Source: Kroppenstedtia sanguinis (GTDB lineage Bacteria; Bacillota; Bacilli; Thermoactinomycetales; DSM-45169). Taken from it: DNA of 64,000 bases. How positions within the stretch are numbered: position 1 is the first letter of the stretch; each line of letters begins with the position of its first letter. A program made the position numbers and the translations under genes. Location: assembly GCF_050433445.1 (NCBI RefSeq), contig NZ_JBNPXF010000020.1, forward strand, positions 1-64,000, given 5' to 3'. Below, piece after piece: positions 25,110 through 33,885 of this stretch. The notes beneath the pieces were generated by a model. That model was not told the origin of the DNA. It searched no databases and saw only the letters and a program-made list of their open reading frames with translations.

Positions 25110-25904
25110 TATTATCCTCCTGAACCAAATAGTAAAATCGTTGCGGAAAAAGTTGTTAGCGGAATTTGCTTCTTAATGTCGGTCGAAGTATACCAAAAGA
25201 GCAATCAAATTGGGATAGAGGAGAAATACGTATGTTCCGAAAAAATTTAACAATCGTCTAATATGTGTAAATATTTTCATAGCGATAAGTTTCCCAACTG
25301 AACTCATCATTCCGTTAATGACTCGTGCCCGCCTCTTTCCTAAAGTATTTGGAAAGGAAACGAAGTGAAGCTTTTTGACTTACTATGTAGCAGAGACTTC
25401 TTTCAAATTCATTTTTACTGGCCACCCTGGTCACAGGGAAAGCGGAAACCAAGGCGGGACGTCGTTTGTTAGAGCAGGCCCAAGGACTTCTGTTATCTTT
25501 TCATTCCCGTCGGAAGCTGGCGGCTTTTCGGATAAATATTTCTTAGCCGATGTCATCGATCTGTTTTTCGATCCGTACATTCCTTTGATTAAGCGAGCAA
25601 GTAGAACTATTTCCTAATTTCTGCATGGAAGGCCGAACTATGACATGGACTACGAAAGGCTCTGAGACGAGTTCTTTCATAGTCCAAAGTCAGGTCATCC
25701 CTGGCGGACATCACGCAAATCCTCTAGCGGATGGCCCATTTTCTCCATTCTTTTCAGTACTCTACTCTACAACCTACCCGACATTTCTCCATCATTTTCA
25801 TTGAATTTATGTACACTGTTGGACTGAATCCATGTTTCATAATGTTGAAGGAGATACAACTGAATTTTGATACCTTACTAACTTTACTTTACTTAACCAA
25901 TATC
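25110..25904. other. Intergenic region with decayed sequence
   Basis: No intact gene. Around 25415-25535 a frame (ATLVTGKAETKAGRRLLEQA) looks like decayed coding sequence but I cannot name it. An inverted repeat GGACTACGAAAG/CTTTCATAGTCC lies near 25649-25688. Confidence 0.35.
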
Positions 25905-26100
25905 AGGTGTGTTGATTAGCCATATTTTAAGTAGAAAATAAGGTCGGGATGGTGGGGTGGCGAAGAGCCTTTGCGTTCTTTGCAAGAGATCGTAGACGTC
26001 CCACCATCCCCGTCCTCTCAAGCAATACTTTACGATGGAGGCAATGGGAAGAGCCAAAGGATCGTTTCGTTCTCATCATCCATTTTATGGTTCAACAGCC
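25905..26100 (+). repeat. Type A intergenic repeat, copy 2
   Basis: Starts GGTGTGTTGATTAGCCATAT and ends TTTTATGGTTCAACAGCC, an imperfect inverted terminal repeat. It carries the hairpin core CCTTTGCGTTCTTTGCAAGA between complementary arms GGATGGTGGG/CCCACCATCC (25942-26015). Closest relative is copy 1 (inverted) at 6554-6756. Confidence 0.8.
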
Positions 26101-26272
26101 TCGATATAATGCTTGTTCATCTTGGCATATATTATCATACGCAACAGGGAACATCTTGCGAACCTCATCAGGGTAGCAGAAAGAGGTGGAGCCGATCTGC
26201 GTCCACAGTAGAATACTTCCCTTGTCAAAACATAAGATCTAATATCCTCTTTTGCGAAAAGGAGTTATACCG

Positions 26273-27817
26273 ATGAGTATTGGATTTTATGTAGGAAAAG
26301 ATTTGACAGCGGATGGCTCCACATTGCTGGGAGGGTTTGGCCATGAGCCCTCCAGCCACTGGATTGATATCATTCCGGCCCAGGATCATCCTGAAGGTTC
26401 CACAACCCAGGTTGGAGTGACTGAGGAGGCAGAGATTCCTGGAGAACGGATGGAGATCCCCCAGGTGAAACATACGTACAAATTTATCAGTTCCTCGTAT
26501 TCTGAGTTTGAAGGATTTCCACCTCCATTAACGAATGGCGGGTTAAACGAACATGGAGTGGCGGGACGGGACATTTGGTCCGATTCTCGCCAGGAATTGG
26601 TGGACATGACGCCAACACCCCAACGTGGGCCGAACTATAGCGATCTCGCACGGATCGCCATGCAACGGGCCAGGACAGCTCGTGAAGCTGTAGAAATCAT
26701 CGGCGATCTCATCAATCAGTACGGGGAATCCACGTACGGGGGAAATTCCCACCTCTTTGCGGATCAGAACGAAGGATGGGTGATGATTGAATACGCCGGG
26801 GGGCAAGGATTATGGGCCGCCGAACGGTTAGGACCCGATGAAGTACGTGTGTCTTACCCAGGATATATCCATAACTTCCCCATCGATTTTAAACATAATG
26901 AAAACTTCATGGGCTCCGACAACATTGTTGAATTTGCAAGAGAGAAAGGTTGGTGGGATCCACAACGGGATCACCCCGATTATTTGAATCTACAAAAAGT
27001 CTACGGAACCCCGTTTCCCGGAGAAGGCGTCAGTCAAGAAGAAGATCCCTTTACAGCCATGCGCGTACCCCCGGAACGTGAACAAGAGCTGGCTACACTG
27101 ATTCCAGTTCGTCTGAAAGATATGCTGGCACTGGTACGTGATCCCCGCTGGTCCAATGATCATTCCGGTTATGGGCAGGAAGCTCATATTCGTCCCCACG
27201 TACATCGCCAGTTACAGACTCTCTGGATTGCCGTTACCGCAGCGGTGACCACCCCATATGTTCCGGTTCCTATCGCGACGGACCCGCTGGCGGTTCCCCC
27301 GGAATTTGTTCAACATCGGTATATGACAAAGTATTCGGATTCGGAATATCTAAGTGCAGATTATGCACCTCAAGAGGCCACAAGATATGCAACACGTGAA
27401 TTTAAACGATTGCTGTATTTTACGAGCGAACATCCAGAGTACTTCTTACATCCGGTCACGGGGAAAATCGAAAAGTTGGAGCAAAAAATGCTAGAAGAAC
27501 ATCGAGAACTGGAAGCAAGAGTTCTCCAACTCCTGGCCTGCCACAGACAGGAGGATGCGCAGCAATTAATCAATGGGCAAGTACAAAAATGGTTTTTAAA
27601 AAGTCTTCGTTTGGGGATGAAATTGACAGAGGAGGTTGAATCTGAAATACGGAAGCGGTTTGGCATTCGGATGCCTAAAGATACGGCACCCCCGGGTGAG
27701 ACCACTCCTCCTTGGAGCCAGTCGATGGTACAGGAATCAAATGAGGACATGGTCACTTGCTACGATCCCAGGTTGGATGAGTATCCTCGTAGGTTTGGAA
27801 TTTACAGCAAAAAATAA
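26273..27817 (+). CDS. C69-family peptidase homologue (PepD-like) lacking the usual N-terminal cysteine
   Basis: 514 residues from the ATG at 26273 (AAAAGGAG ten bases upstream). The order VGKDLTADGSTLLGG near the N terminus, ITNEHGV-like GGLNEHGVAGRDIW, YSDLARIAMQRARTAREAVE, YGGNSHLFADQNEGWVMIEYAGG and the later REWKR-like tail matches dipeptidase A of clan PB, an Ntn hydrolase. In PepD a cysteine close after Met becomes the N-terminal nucleophile (consensus MxxCTTxxVGK). Here the sequence is MSIGFYVGK with no cysteine; Ser2 could replace it after Met removal, or the protein may be non-hydrolytic. Stands alone with its own terminator. Confidence 0.8.
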   Translation: MSIGFYVGKDLTADGSTLLGGFGHEPSSHWIDIIPAQDHPEGSTTQVGVTEEAEIPGERMEIPQVKHTYKFISSSYSEFEGFPPPLTNGGLNEHGVAGRDIWSDSRQELVDMTPTPQRGPNYSDLARIAMQRARTAREAVEIIGDLINQYGESTYGGNSHLFADQNEGWVMIEYAGGQGLWAAERLGPDEVRVSYPGYIHNFPIDFKHNENFMGSDNIVEFAREKGWWDPQRDHPDYLNLQKVYGTPFPGEGVSQEEDPFTAMRVPPEREQELATLIPVRLKDMLALVRDPRWSNDHSGYGQEAHIRPHVHRQLQTLWIAVTAAVTTPYVPVPIATDPLAVPPEFVQHRYMTKYSDSEYLSADYAPQEATRYATREFKRLLYFTSEHPEYFLHPVTGKIEKLEQKMLEEHRELEARVLQLLACHRQEDAQQLINGQVQKWFLKSLRLGMKLTEEVESEIRKRFGIRMPKDTAPPGETTPPWSQSMVQESNEDMVTCYDPRLDEYPRRFGIYSKK

Positions 27818-27844
27818 ACACTTCCTTGGCCACGGGAAGTGTTT
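27816..27844 (+). terminator. Terminator of the C69 peptidase homologue
   Basis: Perfect 10-bp stem AAACACTTCC/GGAAGTGTTT starting at the stop codon. Confidence 0.75.
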
Positions 27845-27877
27845 AGGGGTGGCAGGTCGTTCAACAATGGGCAAAAT

Positions 27878-28102
27878 CTATTCTTCCTTTACGAAGCAGG
27901 CCAGCAATCCTAACTTTTCCTGCAAGCGACGGAGCTCTAGCTCCCAAAACGTGAGGTCGGCAGTCCAGACTTCGGCGCTTTGCCGATGGCCAGCCGCCAT
28001 GGCTTGATCCCGAAGTTCTCTTCCCTCCAGGATTTTTTTTGTTAAAAAAAGTGCTCTTTGTTGTTCACGATAGATCTGAGACAAGGGAATCTTCCTTTGC
28101 AT
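27878..28102 (-). CDS. Hypothetical small helical protein
   Basis: 74 residues from the ATG at 28102 (QRKIPLSQIYREQQRALFLT ...). Predicted wholly alpha-helical and charged (LTFWELELRRLQEKLGLLA), probably coiled coil. The ribosome site is weak, and a hairpin (28111-28135) lies just upstream. Not recognised; convergent with the peptidase gene. Confidence 0.4.
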   Translation of the reverse strand: MQRKIPLSQIYREQQRALFLTKKILEGRELRDQAMAAGHRQSAEVWTADLTFWELELRRLQEKLGLLACFVKEE

Positions 28103-28110
28103 AAAAATGA

Positions 28111-28135
28111 AACAGCCCACAAATTGCGGGCTGTT
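28111..28135 (-). terminator. Hairpin, possible leftward terminator
   Basis: AACAGCCCRC arms 28111-28120 and 28126-28135, followed on the minus strand by TTTCATTTTT. No leftward gene lies upstream of it, so it may belong to the leader of the 74-residue ORF. Confidence 0.45.
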
Positions 28136-28160
28136 GAATAGAGGATAAGGGAATAATAGT

Positions 28161-28307
28161 ATGGATGAGTCCGCGGATGGACATGTTCAGTTTATTCCGG
28201 AAACGTCCCTGACACAATACGACAGAAGGCGCATTTTGCTAGGTGATTCAGCTATCCTCCCCGGGTTGGGTCCCATAGCCGAAGGGTTTAGATGGGGTTC
28301 GAAGTGA
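28161..28307 (+). CDS. Candidate small protein (48 residues)
   Basis: ATG 28161, reading MDESADGHVQFIPETSLTQY and ending EGFRWGSK. Amino-acid use looks protein-like, but the ribosome site (AAGGGA) is weak and far. It may be a small gene or a decayed 3' end. No family recognised. Confidence 0.25.
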   Translation: MDESADGHVQFIPETSLTQYDRRRILLGDSAILPGLGPIAEGFRWGSK

Positions 28308-28470
28308 AAAGGATTAAGATCTAGTGAATTCATACACAAAACCGCGTAAGGTTGATAAAATATAGACACGGACAAGGGTGTGGATTTACCGAACAGGATG
28401 TGGAAATTGCAGACGAGCAAGGTGGGGGATGACGAGATTGGCCTTTACACGCAGGGGACGATGAGCCAGA

Positions 28471-28545
28471 TGGGCTGAAGCTCTAGAAGCGTTGTGCAAG
28501 ATCAATGTAAATCATAACGCTTCTAGATGAAGGTAGCTATCTAAC
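28471..28545 (+). repeat. Fragment related to type B repeats
   Basis: GGGCTGAAGCTCTAGAAGCG ... GATGAAGGTAGC resembles the inner part of type B copies (GAGCTGAAGCTCTAGAT-AAGGTAGC). It includes the inverted repeat TAGAAGCGTT/AACGCTTCTA. A short related piece (TTAGAAGCGTTGTGA) is at 17380. Confidence 0.45.
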
Positions 28546-28620
28546 GCGAGACCGGTGTTGCCCTTTTGTCTGTCTCATGAGAAGGGAATCCATCCCCCAT
28601 AGCGGAAGGGGAGACGAAAA

Positions 28621-29616
28621 GTGAAAAGCTCCTTGCGGGAAGTGCATGTGACAGAGGCGGTGGGGAGGGTGCTGGCACATGACCTGACCCAAGTGATCCC
28701 AGGACAGTTTAAGGGACCCCGTTTTCGAAAAGGACACGTGATTCGGGAAGCGGACTTTGAGGCGCTTTTGTCGATTGGCAAGGAACATATCTATGTGATG
28801 GAATTGGCAAAAGGGGAACTTCACGAGAATGATGCCGCCCGTCGGATTGCCCAAGCTGTCGGTGGACCCCAGCTGACTCTGAGTGCGCCAGCGGAAGGTA
28901 AAGTTCAGTTGAGTTCCAATCGGGATGGACTTTTAAAAGTGGACGCCGCCCGGGTTCATGGGATCAATGAGGTGGAACAGGCGGTTTTATCCACTCTAAA
29001 AACGGATATACCGGTTCAAAAGGGAGAAGTTGTGGCTGCATCGAGGGTGATTCCCTTGGTTTACCCTGAGGATCGGATCGAACAGGTGGAGCGAATCGCT
29101 GCAGAGGGGGACAGGCCGGTGCTGGAGGTGCTCCCCTTCCGGCGCTTGAAGGTGGGAGTGGTTACCACAGGCAGTGAAATCTACCATGGGCGCATCCAGG
29201 ATCGGTTTGGCCCGGTGGTTCAGGAAAAGCTTCAATCCTTCGGTTCCACTGTGATGGGACAGACATTGGCCGGCGACGACAAGGAGTTGATCCAATCCCA
29301 AATTTGCGCCTTTGTGGATCGGGGAGCCGATCTGGTCCTGGTGACCGGAGGCATGTCCGTCGACCCTGATGACCGGACCCCTGGTGCGATTGCGGCGATC
29401 GGCGCAGAGGTGGTCAGCTATGGCACTCCGATGTTGCCTGGATCCATGTTGATGATCGCCTATTATCGGGAGATTCCGGTCTTGGGACTCCCCGGTTGTG
29501 TGATTCATGATGAGTACACCTCCTTCGATCTCTTTTTGCCTCGGATCCTCGCAGGGGAAAAGGTGAAGCGGGAGGATATTGTCCAGTTGGGTTACGGCGG
29601 GTTGCATTCATGTTGA
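28621..29616 (+). CDS. MoeA-like molybdopterin-binding protein
   Basis: 331 residues from a GTG at 28621 with GGAAGGGGA just before. The N-terminal 150 residues resemble a short MoeA-like domain (VTEAVGRVLAHDLTQVIPGQ, GPRFRKGHVI). Residues about 175-320 are the MoCF molybdopterin-binding fold with VGVVTTGSEIYHGRI, LVTGGMSVDPDDRTPGAIAA, MLPGSMLMIAYY and GLPGCVIHDEYTSFD. The C-terminal MoeA domain IV is missing. Such proteins occur beside rex and tat genes in Bacillales. It may bind MPT for cofactor insertion or act as a paralogue of MoeA; catalytic activity is not certain. Confidence 0.85.
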   Translation: MKSSLREVHVTEAVGRVLAHDLTQVIPGQFKGPRFRKGHVIREADFEALLSIGKEHIYVMELAKGELHENDAARRIAQAVGGPQLTLSAPAEGKVQLSSNRDGLLKVDAARVHGINEVEQAVLSTLKTDIPVQKGEVVAASRVIPLVYPEDRIEQVERIAAEGDRPVLEVLPFRRLKVGVVTTGSEIYHGRIQDRFGPVVQEKLQSFGSTVMGQTLAGDDKELIQSQICAFVDRGADLVLVTGGMSVDPDDRTPGAIAAIGAEVVSYGTPMLPGSMLMIAYYREIPVLGLPGCVIHDEYTSFDLFLPRILAGEKVKREDIVQLGYGGLHSC

Positions 29617-29672
29617 CCTGATGTACTAAGAGAACGTCTGTAAAAGCCCGACGGATATTTCGGAGGCATAAT

Positions 29673-30353
29673 ATGTCAGATATGAAAATTCCCCAGGTGA
29701 CGGCCAAGCGGTTACCCCTTTATTACCGCTACCTGGAGAAACTGCACATCATCGGAAAGCAACGCGTCTCCTCGTCGCAGCTGAGCGATGCTTTGCAGAT
29801 TGACCCCGCCACCATTCGCCGGGATTTTTCTTACCTGGGTGAACTAGGTAAAAAAGGATATGGATACAATGTCAACTATTTACTGCAATTTTTGCGAGAG
29901 TTTCTGCGCCAAGATGAAGTGACCCATGTGGTACTGGTGGGAGTGGGTCATTTGGGCACTGCATTGCTGGGATATAATTTTTACCGGAGTCACAACACCA
30001 AGATTGTGGCGGGGTTTGATACGGACCCGAGTAAAGTGGGAACCGCGGTGGAGGGAATCCCTGTATTCTCTATGGATCGTTTTTCCGAAATGAAAGAGTT
30101 GCACAATGTGGAAGTGGCGATTTTGACGGTTCCGGCGGCTGAGGCTCAGGTCACCACCGATCGGATTGTGGCAAGCGGGATTCGGGGTATCCTTAATTTC
30201 ACGCCATCCCGGCTGACGGTGCCGCGGAATGTTCGGTTACATCATATCGATCTGACCGTTGAACTACAGACATTGATCTACTTTCTGAAAAATTTTCCCC
30301 CGGAAGAGGACATCCCTTCCGAAGAGGATGAGCCTACAAGTGGACAAGACTGA
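29673..30353 (+). CDS. rex: Redox-sensing transcriptional repressor Rex
   Basis: 226 residues, ATG 29673 after CGGAGG. Rex is a dimeric NAD(H)-sensing repressor of fermentation and anaerobic-respiration genes. The N-terminal winged helix has RVSSSQLSDALQIDPATIRRDFSYLGELGKKGYGYNV; the Rossmann domain starts with VLVGVGHLGTALLGYNFY (about residues 88-105) and includes FDTDPSKVGT. The last 15 residues are acidic (PPEEDIPSEEDEPTSGQD), a species-specific tail. Sits between the MoeA-like gene and tatC as in Bacillus. Confidence 0.96.
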   Translation: MSDMKIPQVTAKRLPLYYRYLEKLHIIGKQRVSSSQLSDALQIDPATIRRDFSYLGELGKKGYGYNVNYLLQFLREFLRQDEVTHVVLVGVGHLGTALLGYNFYRSHNTKIVAGFDTDPSKVGTAVEGIPVFSMDRFSEMKELHNVEVAILTVPAAEAQVTTDRIVASGIRGILNFTPSRLTVPRNVRLHHIDLTVELQTLIYFLKNFPPEEDIPSEEDEPTSGQD

Positions 30354-30388
30354 CAGGCGGGTGGAAAAGGGAGAGGGAAGGGACAACC

Positions 30389-31183
30389 ATGAGTGGTGGA
30401 GAGAAGCATTGGACCGAACATCTAGGTGAACTTCGCAACAGGATTCTGGTCACTTTGGCCACTTTTATCATCATGTTGATCGTGGGCTTCCTGTTTGCCC
30501 AACCGATGATCCAATTTATGAAAGAGGATTTGCTTCAGGGGTCCCTCAAAGAAACCCTGCAGTTGCATATCTTTTCTCCGGGGGAAGCCCTGGCCATCTA
30601 TATGCAGTTCGCCTTTGTAGTGGGGGTCACCTTCACACTTCCGATCGCATTGTACCAAGCCTGGTCCTTTGTCCGGCCGGGATTGACATCTCGGGAACAA
30701 CGGGCGACCTTGCGTTACATTCCGTTTGCCGCCTTTCTTTTTATCCTGGGACTCCTTTTCGGTTATTGCTGGATCTTTCCTTTCCTCCTCAACTTTATGT
30801 TCAAGTTGACATCTTCATTGGGGGCGACGGAAACCTACGGAATGTATGAGTTTTTTCGCTTTATGTTCCGGATCGTGTTTCCGATAGCCGTTTTGTTTGA
30901 AATGCCGGTGATCATTCTGTTCTTGACGAGAATCCGGGTGTTGAATCCGAATCTTTTGCGGAAAGGGCGTCGCTTTGCGTATCTGCTCATGGTGGTGTTG
31001 GCTGCCTTGTTGACGCCGCCGGATTTTGTCAGCAACATCTTAGTAAGTATTCCGCTCATTCTTCTTTATGAGGTGAGTATCTGGCTGTCGGCACGGGTCT
31101 ACAAACAGATCGAGATGGAAGATGAAGAGTGGGAGCGTAAATGGAGAGAACAGGAAAAAGAAGATCTGGATGACGGATGGTAA
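30389..31183 (+). CDS. tatC: Sec-independent protein translocase TatC
   Basis: 264 residues with six membrane helices. TatC is the signal-peptide receptor of the twin-arginine pathway, which exports folded, often cofactor-bearing proteins. Recognised by the N-terminal HLGELRNRILVTL, the FAQPMIQFMKEDLLQG periplasmic start, GEALAIYMQFAFVVGVTF, YQAWSFVRPGLTSREQRA and LTPPDFVSNILV. The C-terminal tail is charged and longer than usual (EMEDEEWERKWREQEKED). No tatA lies in the 35-base gap after rex or elsewhere in the window; TatA must be encoded elsewhere. Confidence 0.95.
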   Translation: MSGGEKHWTEHLGELRNRILVTLATFIIMLIVGFLFAQPMIQFMKEDLLQGSLKETLQLHIFSPGEALAIYMQFAFVVGVTFTLPIALYQAWSFVRPGLTSREQRATLRYIPFAAFLFILGLLFGYCWIFPFLLNFMFKLTSSLGATETYGMYEFFRFMFRIVFPIAVLFEMPVIILFLTRIRVLNPNLLRKGRRFAYLLMVVLAALLTPPDFVSNILVSIPLILLYEVSIWLSARVYKQIEMEDEEWERKWREQEKEDLDDGW

Positions 31184-31260
31184 GAAAAATGTGGGAAGGG
31201 GGGAAGCCCTCTTCTCCTTTTCTTGTCAGTGAAACTGCAAAAATCTTGATTCAGGTCTGA

Positions 31261-31560
31261 GACTGTTGATTAAGCAGAAAATAGTCGTCAGGGAGTCGTG
31301 TGCTGCCATAGCGAGACCAGGGAGCGGAAGCGACCCTGGCGAGACTTGTGCCCTATGGGTGCAAAGCTTTTATGCACCACAGGCACAACAATCTGAGATA
31401 GAGGAAGTACCACAGGCACAACAATCTGAGAAAGGGATGACATCCTACCCAGGGTAGAATCTGGGAAGAGGGTGCTGAGGGGCCATATTCATCCTGGTGT
31501 GGCTTCCGTCTTGCCTCTGCCCGATGACAAGATTCCCTCTCCACTTCCTTGGGGGATGGC
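31261..31560 (+). repeat. Type B intergenic repeat, copy 1 (right end degenerate)
   Basis: Starts GACTGTTGATTAAGCAGAAA like the copies at 45846 and 50290. It contains two adjacent near-copies of CACAGGCACAACAATCTGAGA, an internal direct repeat of about 34 bp. The right terminal sequence is not recognisable. Lies between tatC and the groE promoter. Confidence 0.65.
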
Positions 31561-31656
31561 ATGATCCCTGATCCAAGTCGGAATCGGCGATGGATCCGGG
31601 CAGGGACTTCCTTCAGCTACTGCTACTGCAGTGAATAATTTTTTTTAGAGGAGGTC

Positions 31657-31685
31657 TTGCAAAACGAAGTCAGTGGAGATATTAT
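31657..31685 (+). promoter_or_regulatory. groESL promoter
   Basis: TTGCAA, exactly 17 bases, TATTAT, immediately upstream of the CIRCE operator; sigma-A type. Confidence 0.8.
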
Positions 31686-31695
31686 GTAATTGGTG

Positions 31696-31722
31696 TTAGC
31701 ACTCAGGCCTGATGAGTGCTAA
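31696..31722 (+). promoter_or_regulatory. CIRCE operator (HrcA site)
   Basis: Perfect TTAGCACTC, 9 bases, GAGTGCTAA. This is the HrcA repressor site that controls class I heat-shock genes in Firmicutes. Confidence 0.98.
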
Positions 31723-31760
31723 CAGAAAAACATTTCACCCATAAAGGAGGGTGTACAGAC

Positions 31761-32042
31761 GTGATCAAACCTTTGGGGGATCGAGTCGTTCTGCAAGCTA
31801 TCGAACAAGAAGAGAAAACGGCTAGCGGCATTGTTCTGCCGGAGACGGCCAAGGAGAAGCCTCAGGAGGGCAAAGTGGTTGCTGTGGGCTCTGGCCGCTA
31901 TGAAAATGGACAGAAAGTCGACCTCGAAGTCAAAGAGGGGAACCGGGTGATCTTCTCCAAATATGCGGGTACGGAAGTGAAAGTGGGAGACACGGAATAC
32001 CTCATTCTGCGTGAAAACGATATTCTGGCTGTTCTCGACTGA
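31761..32042 (+). CDS. groES: Co-chaperonin GroES
   Basis: 93 residues from the GTG at 31761 (AAAGGAGGG upstream). The heptameric lid of GroEL. Typical motifs are IKPLGDRVVLQAIEQEEKT, the mobile-loop hydrophobic SGIVLPETAKEKP, VGSGRY and the C-terminal LILRENDILAVLD. First gene of the heat-shock operon under CIRCE; groEL follows after 50 bases. Confidence 0.98.
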   Translation: MIKPLGDRVVLQAIEQEEKTASGIVLPETAKEKPQEGKVVAVGSGRYENGQKVDLEVKEGNRVIFSKYAGTEVKVGDTEYLILRENDILAVLD

Positions 32043-32092
32043 TCTTTCCACCCCGTCGAATAAAAACCCCTACATAGGAGGGAGAAGGAACA

Positions 32093-33727
32093 ATGGCGAA
32101 AGAGATCAAGTTCAGTGAAGAATCCCGCCGCTCTCTGCTGCGCGGTGTGGATGCCCTGGCTGACGCCGTCAAGGTGACGCTTGGGCCTAAGGGACGCAAT
32201 GTGGTGCTGGAGAAAAAATTTGGTTCTCCGTTGATCACCAACGACGGCGTCACCATTGCCAAGGAAATCGAACTGGATGACAAGTTTGAAAACATGGGTG
32301 CGCAATTGGTGAAGGAAGTGGCCACTAAGACCAACGATGTGGCTGGAGACGGGACCACCACTGCGACGGTATTAGCCCAAGCGATGATCAGTGAAGGTCT
32401 GAAGAACGTCGCCGCTGGCGCCAACCCGATGGTGATTCGGCGCGGGATTGAAAAAGCGGTCAAGACGGCAGTCGATGAGATTAAGAACATTGCCAAGCCG
32501 GTAGAAGGCAAAGAGTCTATCGCCCAAGTGGCAGCCATCTCTGCTAACGATGATGAAGTGGGTCAGCTGATCGCCGAAGCGATGGAGAAAGTGGGCAACG
32601 ACGGCGTGGTCACAGTGGAAGAATCCAAAGGGTTCCTCACCGAACTGGAAGTTGTCGAAGGGATGCAGTTTGATCGCGGCTACATCTCTCCCTACATGGT
32701 AACCGACAACGACAAGATGGAAGCGGTGTTGGACGACCCCTACATTCTCATCACCGACAAGAAAATCTCCAATGTGCAGGAGATCCTGCCTTTGCTGGAG
32801 CAGGTGGTTCAACAGGGCAAACCCCTCTTGATCATTGCGGAAGATCTGGAAGGGGAAGCACTCGCCACCCTCGTGGTCAACAAACTGCGGGGCACCTTTA
32901 ACGCGGTGGCTATCAAAGCTCCAGGCTTCGGCGATCGCCGGAAAGCGATGTTGCAGGATATCGCTATACTGACCGGCGGCCAAGTGATCACCGAAGATCT
33001 GGGTATGGACCTGAAGAGTGCCGACTTCAGCGTACTGGGCCGTTCTCGTCAAGTGCGTGTCACCAAAGATGACACGATCGTCGTCGATGGTGCCGGGGAC
33101 CGTGGTGAGATCAGCAGCCGTGTGAACCAAATCCGGCAACAGCTGGAGGAAACCACTTCCGAGTTTGACAAAGAGAAACTACAAGAGCGTCTGGCCAAAC
33201 TCGCTGGCGGCGTAGCCGTCATCAAAGTGGGTGCCGCCACTGAAACCGAACTGAAAGAGCGTAAACTTCGTATCGAAGATGCTCTTAACTCCACCCGTGC
33301 CGGTGTGGAAGAAGGCATGGTTTCCGGCGGTGGAATCGCTTTGGTCAACGTCATGCACGCGGTGGAAAACTTGAAGAGCGAAGATAATGATGAACAAACC
33401 GGGATCAACATCATTCGTCGATCCTTGGAAGAACCGCTTCGTCAAATCGCCTTTAACGCGGGTCTCGAAGGCTCCGTAGTGGTGGAACAGGCTAAGAAAG
33501 AAAAAGTGGGCATTGGTTTCAATGCCGCTACCGGTGAATGGGTAAATATGATCGATGCCGGAATTGTCGACCCGGCCAAAGTAACCCGGTCTGCCCTGCA
33601 AAACGCAGCTTCCGTGGCGGCCATGGTGCTGACCACCGAAGCGGTTGTGGCTGACAAACCGGAAGAAGAAAGTGCTTCTGCTGCTCCGGATATGGGTGGC
33701 ATGGGCGGTATGGGCGGTATGATGTAA
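32093..33727 (+). CDS. groEL: Chaperonin GroEL
   Basis: 544 residues, full length. Double-ring ATP-driven folding chamber. Sequence shows the nucleotide-binding VTLGPKGRNVVLEK and DGVTIAKEI, NDVAGDGTTTATVLAQ, and the usual apical-domain and intermediate-domain blocks. The C-terminal tail is the Gly-Gly-Met repeat (GGMGGMGGMM). Strong GGAGGGAG ribosome site. Codon use is GC-ending and regular, as expected for a highly expressed gene. Confidence 0.99.
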   Translation: MAKEIKFSEESRRSLLRGVDALADAVKVTLGPKGRNVVLEKKFGSPLITNDGVTIAKEIELDDKFENMGAQLVKEVATKTNDVAGDGTTTATVLAQAMISEGLKNVAAGANPMVIRRGIEKAVKTAVDEIKNIAKPVEGKESIAQVAAISANDDEVGQLIAEAMEKVGNDGVVTVEESKGFLTELEVVEGMQFDRGYISPYMVTDNDKMEAVLDDPYILITDKKISNVQEILPLLEQVVQQGKPLLIIAEDLEGEALATLVVNKLRGTFNAVAIKAPGFGDRRKAMLQDIAILTGGQVITEDLGMDLKSADFSVLGRSRQVRVTKDDTIVVDGAGDRGEISSRVNQIRQQLEETTSEFDKEKLQERLAKLAGGVAVIKVGAATETELKERKLRIEDALNSTRAGVEEGMVSGGGIALVNVMHAVENLKSEDNDEQTGINIIRRSLEEPLRQIAFNAGLEGSVVVEQAKKEKVGIGFNAATGEWVNMIDAGIVDPAKVTRSALQNAASVAAMVLTTEAVVADKPEEESASAAPDMGGMGGMGGMM

Positions 33728-33764
33728 CCATCCCCCATAAACGATGTAACCATCCCCCATAAAC
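33721..33764 (+). repeat. 22-bp tandem duplication at the groEL stop
   Basis: GATGTAACCATCCCCCATAA plus AC occurs twice without gap (33721-33742, 33743-33764). The first copy contains the groEL stop codon, the second is non-coding. A recent slippage product. Confidence 0.9.
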
Positions 33765-33837
33765 ATGGATGTATTAAGGTTTTTATTTAAAAAAGCAAGG
33801 GCTTAGCCCACAATTTGCCCATATAGGGTAGGTTTTG

Positions 33838-33885
33838 AGAGGCTTCCCATGAGTTCAGCCAACTTTTGGGAAGCCTCTTTTTTCT
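33838..33885 (+). terminator. groESL terminator
   Basis: 12-bp stem AGAGGCTTCCCA/TGGGAAGCCTCT followed by seven T residues. Confidence 0.9.

Noticed and set aside
25375..25617. 80-residue plus-strand ORF
   Set aside because: No ribosome site, composition unlike a protein; another frame looks more coding but is broken.
31355..31430. CRISPR-like repeat-spacer pattern
   Set aside because: Only two repeat units, no regular spacers, and the unit belongs to the type B element; no cas genes.
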